NCBI GenBank assembly: GCA_030683155.1
Contig: JAUXMV010000084.1
Location: forward strand, 1 to 43,369
From: Bacteroidales bacterium
GTDB taxonomy: Bacteria > Bacteroidota > Bacteroidia > Bacteroidales > F082
Direction: 5' to 3'
DNA length: 43,369 nucleotides
Shown here: piece by piece, positions 7,449-16,636 of the stretch
Position numbering within the stretch: position 1 is the stretch's first letter
Layout of the letters: every line of letters starts with the position of its first letter
Notes under the pieces: generated by a model
Seen by the model: the letters and a program-made list of their open reading frames with translations, nothing else
What the model was told of the DNA's origin: nothing
Databases searched by the model: none
Translations under genes and position numbers: made by a program

Positions 7449-8777
7449 TTATTCTTGCTTGATAATTCTTTGCCACTTCAGTTCGTTGTCTGTGTTGAAA
7501 CACTCAACCACGAGCTCACGATTTTTGTTTTCACCTCTGAAACTGACTTTGCCGAAATTTCTTTCAGTCACAACTGTTCCAGGCACACGAAGGTTGTTTT
7601 TCCAGTCATTTCCATAGGGGTTCGCTCCGGCAGTCATTGTTGAAAAAGTTAAATCCCAGATTGTTGGTTTTCCTTCATCTTTTAGAACCGACATTTCTGT
7701 AAAATGCACATCACCGGTAACAAATACAACATTTTTGATTTTGTGCTGATGAATGAAATCGATAATTTTCTGTCGTTCTTTGTCAAAACCGTAATTGCTA
7801 TAGAGTTCATAAACAGCGGCATCACTAAGAAATTGTCCGCCTAAAGCAACAATTTTGAAGGTTGCAGTGCTTGTAACAAGGTTTTCAAAAAGCCATTGGA
7901 GCTGCGCTTCTCCAAGGATAGTTTTATTTTCTTTTTGCAGAAAATCCGGATCACGATACCAACGGTTGTCGAGAAGAAAGAAATCAGCATCGCCCCATTG
8001 AAAACTTGTTATTGCTCCTTTGATATCTCCAACTCCGTAAGTCGGATTTCCCCAGAAAAGCTCAAAAGCTTTCATGGTCTGGTTTTTATTAAAAAACCCT
8101 TTGTCACTGTCGTTTGGGCCAAAATCATGGTCATCCCAAATCGCATAATGATGTGTGGCAGCAAGAAATGGCTGCAATTCTTTGATAGATCGGCCATGGG
8201 TATATCGCTCAGTAATTCCTGTCCATGAGTTCCAGTCAGGCTCTCGAAGATAGATATTGTCACCCAGCCAAAGCATGAAATCGGCATTTTGTGTTGCCAT
8301 ATTTTCAAAAATCCGGTAATCACCTCCATATGTATTGCCGGGTCTATCATGCTCTACTTGATTGATGTAGGTACAACTTCCGGTAAGAAAACTAAATTCC
8401 GGCGGATCACCACGCCATTTCCAGATCGTCTGTGTCTGGAATTCTGTTTTGTATGGGAATGAAACCGCCTCTCCATCAATCTTAAGTTGATACGTATATT
8501 TTTTCCCTGGCATTACTGAATCAGCAATCAGATGGGCTATAAAAGCATTTTCTTTGGAGGTTTTGACTGTTTTTGTGCGTCTAGAAACATCTGATCCATC
8601 TTTGGACTGATAAATAATCTGTACCTGAGCCTCCCGGTTTGTTTGCACCCACAACATCACTTCGCGCATTTCAGAATAACCGAGCATTGGTCCCGATTGA
8701 AGCAAAGGATGCTGAGCTTGTAAGAACAATGAAAGCCCTGCTAGAATCAAAGTTATTAAAATGCTGAATCTATTCAT
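7449..8777 (-). CDS. PhoD-like alkaline phosphatase/phosphodiesterase
   Basis: The protein has 442 residues, with a signal peptide ending near LFLQAQ (about residue 22) and then an N-terminal beta-sandwich region (about 25-120) as in PhoD. The metallophosphatase core follows, with GSCTY, then MLWLGDNIY, a WDDHDFGPND block, VALGGQFLSD and VVFVTGDVHFTEM; the D, N and H residues are the expected metal ligands. PhoD enzymes cleave phosphomonoesters and diesters outside the cytoplasm with Ca/Fe centres. It lies 30 bases after an ENPP-type phosphodiesterase on the same strand, so the two are probably made together for phosphate-ester scavenging. The exact substrate cannot be told. Confidence 0.88.
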   Translation of the reverse strand: MNRFSILITLILAGLSLFLQAQHPLLQSGPMLGYSEMREVMLWVQTNREAQVQIIYQSKDGSDVSRRTKTVKTSKENAFIAHLIADSVMPGKKYTYQLKIDGEAVSFPYKTEFQTQTIWKWRGDPPEFSFLTGSCTYINQVEHDRPGNTYGGDYRIFENMATQNADFMLWLGDNIYLREPDWNSWTGITERYTHGRSIKELQPFLAATHHYAIWDDHDFGPNDSDKGFFNKNQTMKAFELFWGNPTYGVGDIKGAITSFQWGDADFFLLDNRWYRDPDFLQKENKTILGEAQLQWLFENLVTSTATFKIVALGGQFLSDAAVYELYSNYGFDKERQKIIDFIHQHKIKNVVFVTGDVHFTEMSVLKDEGKPTIWDLTFSTMTAGANPYGNDWKNNLRVPGTVVTERNFGKVSFRGENKNRELVVECFNTDNELKWQRIIKQE

Positions 8778-8807
8778 GGGAGTGATTTTATAGTTTACTT
8801 ACGGAAG

Positions 8808-10031
8808 CTATTTATTTTCTTTCAGAACATCCTTTATGGAGTCAAAATTACCATCAATTGCTGCAGGCTGTATTTTCAGAAGCTTTGCAAGGAGAGGATA
8901 CAAATGGATGTTTTGAAATGACTCTTTCATATATTGTTTTTTGAAATCCGGCCCTGTTGCATAGAAAATGGCATGCATATCCTTATTGGTATTGTCATAA
9001 CCATGCGTTCCGCGCACGTTGGCAATAGCATATGACCAGTAAAGGCTGTATCCGCTATCCGCAACGATGGAAACATCATGGGTTCGAATATGGTTGCCAT
9101 GGTGCAATCTTTCAGGACCTTGCCCGCTCTTCCAGTACTGAAGATTTGGTACATTTTGTAACTGACTCACAACCTGATCCAGATATCCATCTTTCACCTT
9201 AATATTCATTGTGGGATTCCATCCATCTACAAAAGCGAGCATACTTGTATCAACAAACTGATCCAAAATTATTTGCTTGTCATCCGTCAGCTGTCCCATT
9301 CCATGGTCAGATACAACGATGAAATTTATTTTGTCAGCGTGTGGTAAAGCTTTCATTTTAGATAAAAATACTCCAACAAGACTGTCAAGTTTTGTTATCA
9401 AAGGCATTAAACTGTCGTTTTCAGGACCAAATCTATGGCCGCTGGAATCAGGTTCGTCAAAATAATACATAACCAGTTTCGGGCGTTTTTCTTTTGGCAA
9501 ACCAAGCCAATAGACCACAGTGTCAATTCTGTCGCCGTAAGGCATGCTGTGATCATATCTTTTCCAATAAGTTGGCCTGACGCCTTGCACATCTGCTTCA
9601 CTACCCACCCAAAAGCATGTTGCCGTTTTAACATTTTGTTTTTCTGCAGTCACCCATATTGGTTCGCCACCATAGAATCTTCCATCTTCAACTGAGCCTC
9701 TGTTATTTTTGTCATTAAAATGTTCATCAAGATCAGGCGCATAAAAACGATTTACCAGAATTCCATGGTTGTCGGGATACAATCCTGTGGCCATAGTGTA
9801 ATGATTTGCAAAGGTGGTTGTTGGAAAACTCGGAATCATGCTTTCGGCTATTACACCATTTTCGGCGATCCAGTCTAAATTTGGTGTTTCAGTTCGAGAT
9901 GCATAATCCCATCTGAATCCATCCATTGAAAGGATGACTACATAATTTTCATCAATTTCTTTTGGGGTGTTTTTACACGAAATGACTGCAAAGGAGAGTG
10001 CAATTAAGGCAATTAAAATTCTGTAATTCAT
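8808..10031 (-). CDS. ENPP-type nucleotide pyrophosphatase/phosphodiesterase lipoprotein
   Basis: The protein has 407 residues. The lipobox VISC gives a lipid-modified Cys19. It belongs to the alkaline phosphatase superfamily, nucleotide pyrophosphatase/phosphodiesterase branch: the first metal Asp is in ILSMDGFRWDY (D37), and the nucleophile Thr is T73 in SFPTTTFANHYTMATGLYP. Further metal ligands appear in YYFDEPDSSGHRFGP and VVSDHGMG, with a late His in RGTHGYDN. Family members hydrolyse nucleotide di- and triphosphates or phosphodiesters at the cell surface. The next gene downstream is a PhoD-like phosphatase 30 bases away. Upstream lies a TonB receptor, separated by a clear terminator. 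Confidence 0.92.
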   Translation of the reverse strand: MNYRILIALIALSFAVISCKNTPKEIDENYVVILSMDGFRWDYASRTETPNLDWIAENGVIAESMIPSFPTTTFANHYTMATGLYPDNHGILVNRFYAPDLDEHFNDKNNRGSVEDGRFYGGEPIWVTAEKQNVKTATCFWVGSEADVQGVRPTYWKRYDHSMPYGDRIDTVVYWLGLPKEKRPKLVMYYFDEPDSSGHRFGPENDSLMPLITKLDSLVGVFLSKMKALPHADKINFIVVSDHGMGQLTDDKQIILDQFVDTSMLAFVDGWNPTMNIKVKDGYLDQVVSQLQNVPNLQYWKSGQGPERLHHGNHIRTHDVSIVADSGYSLYWSYAIANVRGTHGYDNTNKDMHAIFYATGPDFKKQYMKESFQNIHLYPLLAKLLKIQPAAIDGNFDSIKDVLKENK

Positions 10032-10056
10032 AGATTAGTATTTAAGGTGTAAAGCT

Positions 10057-10089
10057 AAAAAAAAGGAGGCTTGCACAGGCAAGCCTCCT
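10057..10089 (-). terminator. Intrinsic terminator of the Oar-like TonB receptor
   Basis: A perfect 11-bp stem, AGGAGGCTTGC at 10064-10074 with its complement at 10079-10089, has a 4-base loop. It is followed on the minus strand by a run of eight T (10064-10057). It begins about 20 bases after the stop codon. Confidence 0.9.
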
Positions 10090-10109
10090 AAAATATTTAT
10101 AACTATTTT

Positions 10110-13100
10110 TTAGTTGAAGATGTAACGGATGGTAACCTGTCCTTGCCATCTTGAGCTTAAGATACCTGAATCGTCAATAGCCCAAACTTCACCTTTAGGT
10201 TTAGTATAGGAGTATTTTGGGGTTGTTTTGTCAGCTTCGAAGCCTTCAAATCTCAAGAGTGGATAGTTATTGTAATATGCACCTGAAGCATAATAAATTC
10301 TGCCCCAATCTTTGTTAAGCATGTTTCCAACATTGAAAATGTCCAATGCAACCTGTAGAGTGTTACGTTTGCCACCAACATTCATATAGAAATCCTGAGC
10401 GATTCTCATGTCAAAAAGATTCATAAAAGGAACACGTGAGCTATTTCTTTCAGCATAGCTTCCACGTCTTTCTTTCAAATATTTATCGTTTTCGATAAAT
10501 GCATTTAAGTCAGCCCATTGTTGAGCAGCAGATAGCGTGATATTTCCGTTTGCATCAAATTTATCAATCAGATTGATGTCGTTTTGATCTTTTGGAACGT
10601 ACATGAGTTCAAGGCTTTGGTTGTCTTCACCCAAGAAAACTGAAGAGCCATCAGCATGACCATAAGAATAAAGATCTCCTGACTGACCAGTGTAGAACAA
10701 CGAAATAGAAGTTGCCATCGAGTTGAAATATTCTTTTTTGTACGAAACAAAACCTACAACTCTATGACCCATTGCGAAATCACTTCTTGCCAAATCGATA
10801 TCATTCTTTCCGCGTACGTTAGGAACACGCCATTGTGATGAGTTTTGTGAAGAAACACCGTCATTCATTGATTTTGCTTCTCCGAATGTGTATGCTAAAC
10901 TACCTGCAAAGCCATTTTGGAAACTCTTCTGAAGTTGAGCAGTGATATTGTAGCTGTGTCCTTTGTTTGTGTTTGAACCTAAGATAATATCTGTGTAAGC
11001 GCGATTTTTATCTGTAACTAGATCTTTTCCAAGATCAAGACGACGGTAAATAGGTCTGTTATCGCCAGTGCCTGTCAGAGCGCCATCCTGAACAAATCTT
11101 AAGTTCTCGTACATAACATTATTAACATTCTTAGTATAAATTGCCTCAAAAGTACCTACGAGACCCCAAGGTAATTTCTTGTCAATTCCTAAACTTGTAC
11201 GGAAAACTTTAGGATACTTGAAGTTCTTTGCAAAAATATCAACCTGTCCTGATGGTTGTGTTGGAGGTACTGATGGCTGTGCATTCCAATTAGGATTGAA
11301 TAACAATTCAGGTGAGCCGGCAGCTGTAACACGCATACCACCAGTTAAGACAGCATTATTTTGGAAAGAAGCACCTGGCCATACATAAGGAATACGACTT
11401 GTAAACAATCCTGCACCTCCTCTGATTTGGAATGATTTATCACCATTCACATCATAGTTGAAACCAAAACGTGGATTTAGCATAACAGTAGGAGTAGGCA
11501 TCTGACCTGTTTTGGCTTCTTGCATGTCCCAACCAGCTGCTTCCAAAATTGGAATCACGTTGTTATTAAAATCTTCGTTTGTAATTGGAGTAGAAAGGAA
11601 CATAGGAATATCAACACGCAATCCGGCGGTAATCTTGAGTTTATCATTTACCTGAATTTCGTCTTGTGCATAGAATCCAATCTGAAGGGCATTAAATTCA
11701 GCAGCAGCTGCAGAACCATCACCAGTAATGTTGTCAACAGCAGAAAATGTACGATCAAACTGGAATGCTGGGCCATCATTTAGGAATGTCTGAAGATTTG
11801 CAAATTGATATGATCCAAAATTTTGACGAACGAATAAGTTATACATGCTGTAGAACTCATTGTGTGTTCCAAATGTAAAAGTGTGTTTTCCTTTATATAA
11901 CTCAAAGTTATTGGTTAGTGTGATGATATCCTGATTCAGCTGATTGGCAGTAGAGAATTCTTCTGACCCAAAATAGATGTTATTTCCACCATCACGGATA
12001 CGTACAAATGGGAAATTATCGCCCATTGGATTACGGTCGTCACGCACGAATGTAAAGCCGAGTATCAAACTGTTGCTCATTTCACTGCTGATATTGCTCT
12101 TCAACTCAATGGCTGTAGTGTTGGTTGTTGAAGGGAAATAAATACCTGAGTTCGCAAACCTAAGGTTTGTAGTGCTCGAATTTGAAGGGCTAAACTGCTC
12201 ACCATATGTATATTGATGACGCAACATCAGACGATGTACTTTATTGATATTCCAGTCCAATCTGGCGAAGAACTTTGTTCCATCCAGTTTTCTGATTACA
12301 TTGGTGTAATTTCCTGGGTCGTAACCGTATCCCTTCAATTTATTAACTAATAAAGAAAGATCAGCCTCAGTTACAGCTCCATTATAAGTAGAGAATTCAA
12401 ATGGCTGAGGGGTTTCATCTTTTTGAATTTCAGCATTCATAAAGAAGAATAACTTGTCTTTAATCACAGGACCACCAAGACGGAAGCCATAAGTTTTTGA
12501 TGTAAAGTCAGCAAGTTTTTTGCGCTCTAATTCTTCATCATCTGTTGGGGTTAATCCAGCTAAATTTTGATTTCTGAAGAAATAATAACCTGAACCTGAA
12601 AACTCGTTTGTTCCTCTGCGTGTAACGGCATTGATACCTGCGCCGGCAAAACCACCAAGCTTAATGTCATAAGGAGCTACCTGTATAGAAATTTGGTCGA
12701 TGATGTCAATAGAGAAAGGGGAAATACCAGTCTGTCCACCATTTGTTCCTTGATTGGTCAAACCGAAAACGTCATTATTTACTGCACCATCAATATAGAT
12801 GGAGTTGTAGCGGTTGTTTGAACCTGCTATTTCAATACCACCAAGCTGTGTTACCTTTGCTTGAGGTGTCAAACGTGTGTAGTCGGAAAGATTTCTACCT
12901 ACAGTAGGCATAGCTTCAATCGACTGCATCGTAATTGTAGTTTCAGAACCTGTGCGGTTTCCGTCAAATACGTCATTACGAACAGCTACAACTTCGACGT
13001 CAGAAAGTGTTATGGCTGTAACACTCAATTTTTCATCAAGTCTAAGGTTCTGGCCTAATGTAAGATAAATGTTTTCTTTAACAGTTGGCTCATAACCAAC

Positions 13101-13358
13101 GAAAGAAATAGTTACTCGATAAGGTCCTCCAACGTTCATGTTTGGCATACGATAAAAGCCATTTTGATCGGTTACGGTTCCATATTGCGTTCCAGTCGAG
13201 AGCTCGACAGCAACAACAGTAGCACCGGGTAATGTGCCACCATCTGAGGCGGATATTCTACCACTTAATGTAGCAGAGGTAGAGCCCTGCCCAAAAGCAT
13301 TGCTTAAACCAAAGATCATTAGCAAAGCTAACAAACTGAATTGTAGGTTTTTTTTCAT
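10110..13358 (-). CDS. Oar-like TonB-dependent receptor
   Basis: The protein has 1082 residues. A signal peptide ends near SNAFGQ (about residue 24). Residues about 28-115 form a carboxypeptidase-regulatory (CarboxypepD_reg) domain with SGRISASDGGTLPGATV and FYRMPN. A plug domain follows with TVGRNLSDYTRLTPQAKV and a segment NRYNSIYIDGAVNNDVFGL, as in Oar/OmpA-related TonB receptors. The rest is a 22-strand barrel that ends WQGQVTIRYIFN with the usual terminal aromatic region. It probably imports or binds a large ligand at the outer membrane with TonB energy. The ligand is unknown; the phosphatases downstream hint at a phosphorylated compound, but a terminator lies between. A -7 box TACTTTTG is present about 45 bases before the start. 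Confidence 0.88.
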   Translation of the reverse strand: MKKNLQFSLLALLMIFGLSNAFGQGSTSATLSGRISASDGGTLPGATVVAVELSTGTQYGTVTDQNGFYRMPNMNVGGPYRVTISFVGYEPTVKENIYLTLGQNLRLDEKLSVTAITLSDVEVVAVRNDVFDGNRTGSETTITMQSIEAMPTVGRNLSDYTRLTPQAKVTQLGGIEIAGSNNRYNSIYIDGAVNNDVFGLTNQGTNGGQTGISPFSIDIIDQISIQVAPYDIKLGGFAGAGINAVTRRGTNEFSGSGYYFFRNQNLAGLTPTDDEELERKKLADFTSKTYGFRLGGPVIKDKLFFFMNAEIQKDETPQPFEFSTYNGAVTEADLSLLVNKLKGYGYDPGNYTNVIRKLDGTKFFARLDWNINKVHRLMLRHQYTYGEQFSPSNSSTTNLRFANSGIYFPSTTNTTAIELKSNISSEMSNSLILGFTFVRDDRNPMGDNFPFVRIRDGGNNIYFGSEEFSTANQLNQDIITLTNNFELYKGKHTFTFGTHNEFYSMYNLFVRQNFGSYQFANLQTFLNDGPAFQFDRTFSAVDNITGDGSAAAAEFNALQIGFYAQDEIQVNDKLKITAGLRVDIPMFLSTPITNEDFNNNVIPILEAAGWDMQEAKTGQMPTPTVMLNPRFGFNYDVNGDKSFQIRGGAGLFTSRIPYVWPGASFQNNAVLTGGMRVTAAGSPELLFNPNWNAQPSVPPTQPSGQVDIFAKNFKYPKVFRTSLGIDKKLPWGLVGTFEAIYTKNVNNVMYENLRFVQDGALTGTGDNRPIYRRLDLGKDLVTDKNRAYTDIILGSNTNKGHSYNITAQLQKSFQNGFAGSLAYTFGEAKSMNDGVSSQNSSQWRVPNVRGKNDIDLARSDFAMGHRVVGFVSYKKEYFNSMATSISLFYTGQSGDLYSYGHADGSSVFLGEDNQSLELMYVPKDQNDINLIDKFDANGNITLSAAQQWADLNAFIENDKYLKERRGSYAERNSSRVPFMNLFDMRIAQDFYMNVGGKRNTLQVALDIFNVGNMLNKDWGRIYYASGAYYNNYPLLRFEGFEADKTTPKYSYTKPKGEVWAIDDSGILSSRWQGQVTIRYIFN

Positions 13359-13614
13359 AGGTTTTTGATTTGATTAGTAATGAGATTTTTCACACTTCAA
13401 AAGTATAGATAAACATGTTTGACTGGATTAAGAAAATGTTAACAAAAATTTACAATTATTACCAAAAATCGTTAAAAAAATGATTGCCAAATGATTATGT
13501 GAATATTAATGTTGAAAACATGTCAATAAATTTTTGGTTATTTTTCAACTGTTATTTGTAATGCAGAATTCAATCGTTTAAAAACATTTTTGTGCACTTT
13601 TTCATCGTCAAAAG

Positions 13615-16176
13615 CTAAAATTTAATCCTGAATCCGAAGTCAAAAGTACGGCCAAAAGACCAAAATCCTCTAAAGGTTTCAAGATTGTGTGCTGCACCAT
13701 CTTCCCCTTTTAGAATGTAGGTTTCGTTGAAAAGATTATTGATATTCATATAAAGTAGTGCATCTTTTGCAAAAACCTGGATAGGGTAAGATATATGAAA
13801 ATCAGCTAGCATGAAAGAAGGTAGTTTGAAGGATTGTTCCCTGTCCTCGGGACTTTGACGCCCCGAAGGGTCGAATGATGCATAATGGCGGTCATAATAA
13901 TTGACTTTCAGACTAACTTCAGCTTTTTGTAGTAATGTGGTTTGTGCCATTAGGCCCACTTGAAATTGCGGTTGTCCTCCTACATAAAGTCCCCTTGCAT
14001 ATACATTTACTGTGTCAACAACAATGTCCTTATCATTAAAAAGACGCGCTTCAACATCATTTTGCCATTTCCAGTCTCCAAAGGATAAAATGCCTCCAAC
14101 CTTTAAAACAGGAAGAAATTCATGCATCCATTCCAGCTCTATTCCTCTGTGCAGGGCATCCAATCCGTTAACCATTGCGCGTGTTTGCTGATTGTTTTCG
14201 AGCTGAATGTATTCGTTAGACAAAAATGAAACATCTTGCCAAAATGTGTAATATGCTGAAAAAATCACCGTGTTTTTTGCTTCTTTCAATGAATATCCAC
14301 CTTCAACTGTGCTGACTTTTTCGTTTCGGATGTTTCTGACAGGTGTATTGCTGAAGTTGCCAAAAACATATTTGTAATAAGGTGCTTTGCTAAAATAAGC
14401 TGCATTTATATAAAGGTTGCTGAAACGATCGAGATTATAGTTATAACCTGCTTTGATATCAAAGCCCGGTTTATTGACCCATTCGCTCCATTTGTTTGTC
14501 GGGTAGTTGTAGACATCATGCCTGCGGAAACGGCTGTCTGATAAGGTTACAGCGCTAAAAAATCTTGATCTGCCTTTTGTTTTTTCTATTTGGGCAAAAA
14601 CACTTGAGTTGTGTAATAATGCTCCGTTATGAACTCGGATTATATCTCCCGGCATTTTAATCTGCTCTCTGTCAGCTATTCCAGCAGCTGACCAGCTAAA
14701 ATCATCAATGTAAAATTGCCCTCCTAAAAGATCGGCAACTTCTTGTTTGAGATTGGATTTGAAATACCTGTAATGAATCCCACCAATGATTTTTGTTGAT
14801 GGATTAATCATGGTTTCAAAGGTTGAAAGCGCCCCTGTCCATATATGACTTGCCAGAAAATGGGTTTGAACCAGTTTGCTATAACCCGTGACTGATTGCC
14901 CGTTTCCAAGTGTGTAACTGTCTTCATTTGAAGAATTGTAGTTATAGATTCCATCCCAGTCAATTTGTCCTGATGGATTTCTGAATGAAAATACATTTGG
15001 ACCGTAGTTGAAGCTGTCATTCCATTTGCCGCCTCCCCAGCCCGGAGAAAAGTACAAAGAGGTTGCAAGCAATGATTCTGCGCCGATTCCCAAATAATGT
15101 GTCAATGAAATATGGGGTTTATGGTAAAAATTTTCTGATGCATTGTTTATTTTCCCATTGTATGAACCCCATTCTTTGTTGTAGCGTGATCCAAAGCGTT
15201 CAATCTCCTCCTGACTCATTTTCAGGTTGCGCTGTCCATGTTTTTCAGGACCGCCTAGAACAGTAAATACAAGCCTTTGCCGATCATTTATTTCTTTACT
15301 CAGGTTCAAAAAATATGCCCATCCATCGACATATGTTCCGTCGATGTATCCATTGCCCTGAGTTCGTGAGCCAAGAAAACTCAAAGCCCAACCTTTGTCG
15401 TCGGTGCCACTATGATATGTAAGTGTTGTTTTTCGGTTTCCATAATTTGTAAGCTGTTGAGAGATAATGCCTCCACTTTCCTGTCGTGGAAACATGGTTA
15501 GAATATTGACTGTACCTCCAACAGAGTTAAGTGCAGCTTTTGAAGCGCCGATGCCTCTCTGAACCTGAATTCCTGCTGCCACTTCCGTTAAACCCATCCA
15601 GTTATTCCAATACACAAGCCCATTCTCTGCTCCATTGATGGGGATGCCGTTGAGCAAAACTGCAATATTTTCCTGCTGAAAACCTCTTATGCTTAATGTT
15701 GCATCTCCAGATCCGCCGCCATCGCGTGAAGCATAAACGCCAGGTGTGAAATTCATTACTTCTGGTAAAGGCTTGTCTCCGAGTGTTAATGCAATTTTCT
15801 CTGCGCTGATATTGCTAAAGGCGATGGCACTGTATCGATTTTGTGCATAATCCGAAAGAATACTGATCTCTTCAAGTTGAAAATCAACTCTTTCTAAATA
15901 GATTTTGATAATCTCCTTTTGGTCAGTGAATTCGATAACTTTTGTTTTGAACCCAATATGACTAACATGAATCTGTCCACGGGTCTGTTCTATGTCAAGT
16001 GTAAAACTTCCATCAGTTTTGCTAATTGTTCCTTTGCGGCTTTTCACTTCGTATATCTCAACTCCAGATAAAGGCACTTTACCATCAATATCTGAGACAA
16101 TTCCATTGATTGAATACTGTCCAAAGGAATTTAAAGAGGCTGCTAAAAGGAAGAATAGAATTAAATTTTTAAACAT
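13615..16176 (-). CDS. TonB-dependent receptor under FMN riboswitch control, putative flavin importer
   Basis: The protein has 853 residues. The signal peptide MFKNLILFFLLAASLNSFGQ is followed by a CarboxypepD_reg domain (about 22-105: NGIVSDIDGKVPLSGVEIY). The plug (about 125-230) has LPEVMNFTPGVYASRDGG, IRGFQQENIAVLLNGIP and GGTVNILT. A barrel follows, ending GRTFDFGFRIKF with a terminal Phe. The overall type is like FecA/CirA-class receptors. The leader carries a clear FMN riboswitch followed by a terminator hairpin, so expression should fall when FMN is plentiful. The best inference is uptake of riboflavin or another flavin, but the ligand is not proved by sequence. No rib biosynthesis gene lies nearby. 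Confidence 0.88.
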   Translation of the reverse strand: MFKNLILFFLLAASLNSFGQYSINGIVSDIDGKVPLSGVEIYEVKSRKGTISKTDGSFTLDIEQTRGQIHVSHIGFKTKVIEFTDQKEIIKIYLERVDFQLEEISILSDYAQNRYSAIAFSNISAEKIALTLGDKPLPEVMNFTPGVYASRDGGGSGDATLSIRGFQQENIAVLLNGIPINGAENGLVYWNNWMGLTEVAAGIQVQRGIGASKAALNSVGGTVNILTMFPRQESGGIISQQLTNYGNRKTTLTYHSGTDDKGWALSFLGSRTQGNGYIDGTYVDGWAYFLNLSKEINDRQRLVFTVLGGPEKHGQRNLKMSQEEIERFGSRYNKEWGSYNGKINNASENFYHKPHISLTHYLGIGAESLLATSLYFSPGWGGGKWNDSFNYGPNVFSFRNPSGQIDWDGIYNYNSSNEDSYTLGNGQSVTGYSKLVQTHFLASHIWTGALSTFETMINPSTKIIGGIHYRYFKSNLKQEVADLLGGQFYIDDFSWSAAGIADREQIKMPGDIIRVHNGALLHNSSVFAQIEKTKGRSRFFSAVTLSDSRFRRHDVYNYPTNKWSEWVNKPGFDIKAGYNYNLDRFSNLYINAAYFSKAPYYKYVFGNFSNTPVRNIRNEKVSTVEGGYSLKEAKNTVIFSAYYTFWQDVSFLSNEYIQLENNQQTRAMVNGLDALHRGIELEWMHEFLPVLKVGGILSFGDWKWQNDVEARLFNDKDIVVDTVNVYARGLYVGGQPQFQVGLMAQTTLLQKAEVSLKVNYYDRHYASFDPSGRQSPEDREQSFKLPSFMLADFHISYPIQVFAKDALLYMNINNLFNETYILKGEDGAAHNLETFRGFWSFGRTFDFGFRIKF

Positions 16177-16199
16177 AACACATTGGTATTAAATTAAAT

Positions 16200-16227
16200 A
16201 AAAAAAGCCCTGACTGTTTATCGGGGC
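16200..16227 (-). terminator. Expression-platform terminator of the FMN riboswitch
   Basis: On the minus strand, GCCCCG at 16227-16222 pairs with CAGGGC ending at 16207 (one mismatch), and seven T follow (16206-16200). It lies 23 bases before the ATG of the TonB receptor and downstream of the aptamer, so it fits riboswitch-controlled transcription termination. The antiterminator partner was not worked out. Confidence 0.7.
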
Positions 16228-16341
16228 ATTATTTAATTCAACCAATGAAGCACATGCAACAGCGTCATAAAAATGACTCTATCACAAATACCAGCACTAT
16301 GCAATTCAGCGAACTGATTGCATACACTTTCAAAGGTTTGC

Positions 16342-16470
16342 TCTTCTCCCATCCAGACTATAACTGTCGGTTCCGGAATTACACCGGCTCAACCCTTACA
16401 CTGCTTTATCAACAGCAATCGGATTCGCGGACTTTAACCGCCGATCGGGAATTTCACCCTGCCCCGAAGA
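16342..16470 (-). promoter_or_regulatory. FMN riboswitch (RFN element)
   Basis: Read on the minus strand, the segment has the RFN core blocks in order: TCTTCGGGGCAGGGTGAAAT, then TCCCGATCGGCGGT, AAAGTCCGCGA, later GAGCCGGTGTAATTCCGGA, ACCGACAGTTATAGTCT and GGATGGGAGAAGAG. The first and last blocks pair to close the P1 stem (CTTC with GAAG). These blocks are nearly invariant in FMN aptamers. The aptamer ends about 165 bases before the start codon of the TonB receptor, and the spacer includes a terminator. Confidence 0.96.
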
Positions 16471-16481
16471 ACAATTCACGG

Positions 16482-16489
16482 CAAAAATA
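16482..16489 (-). promoter_or_regulatory. -7 promoter element of the riboswitch transcript
   Basis: TATTTTTG followed by C on the minus strand matches the Bacteroidota -7 box TAnnTTTG. It lies 12 bases before the riboswitch begins, where a start site would be expected. The -33 region is only CTTGCC at about 20 bases, a weak match to TTTG. Confidence 0.55.
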
Positions 16490-16576
16490 ATTCAATTTGC
16501 GAAATTAAGGCAAGCAAGTGTGAATTTATAAACAATATAAATAAGAAAATACCTTTTCAATGCAAAGTAGAAATAT

Positions 16577-16613
16577 AAAAAAAGGCAGTTAAATTCTGTT
16601 TTAACTGCCTTTT
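16577..16613 (-). terminator. Terminator after trxB
   Basis: A perfect 13-bp stem, AAAGGCAGTTAAA at 16581-16593 with its complement at 16600-16612, has a 6-base loop. A T run follows on the minus strand (16583-16577). It isolates the trxB transcript from the riboswitch transcript. Confidence 0.85.
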
Positions 16614-16636
16614 ATTCAATTGAATAAATCAAAAAT

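Noticed and set aside
16245-16490. Plus-strand open frame of 81 codons
   Set aside because: It lies over the FMN riboswitch on the other strand. Its codons come from conserved RNA structure and it has no family motif.
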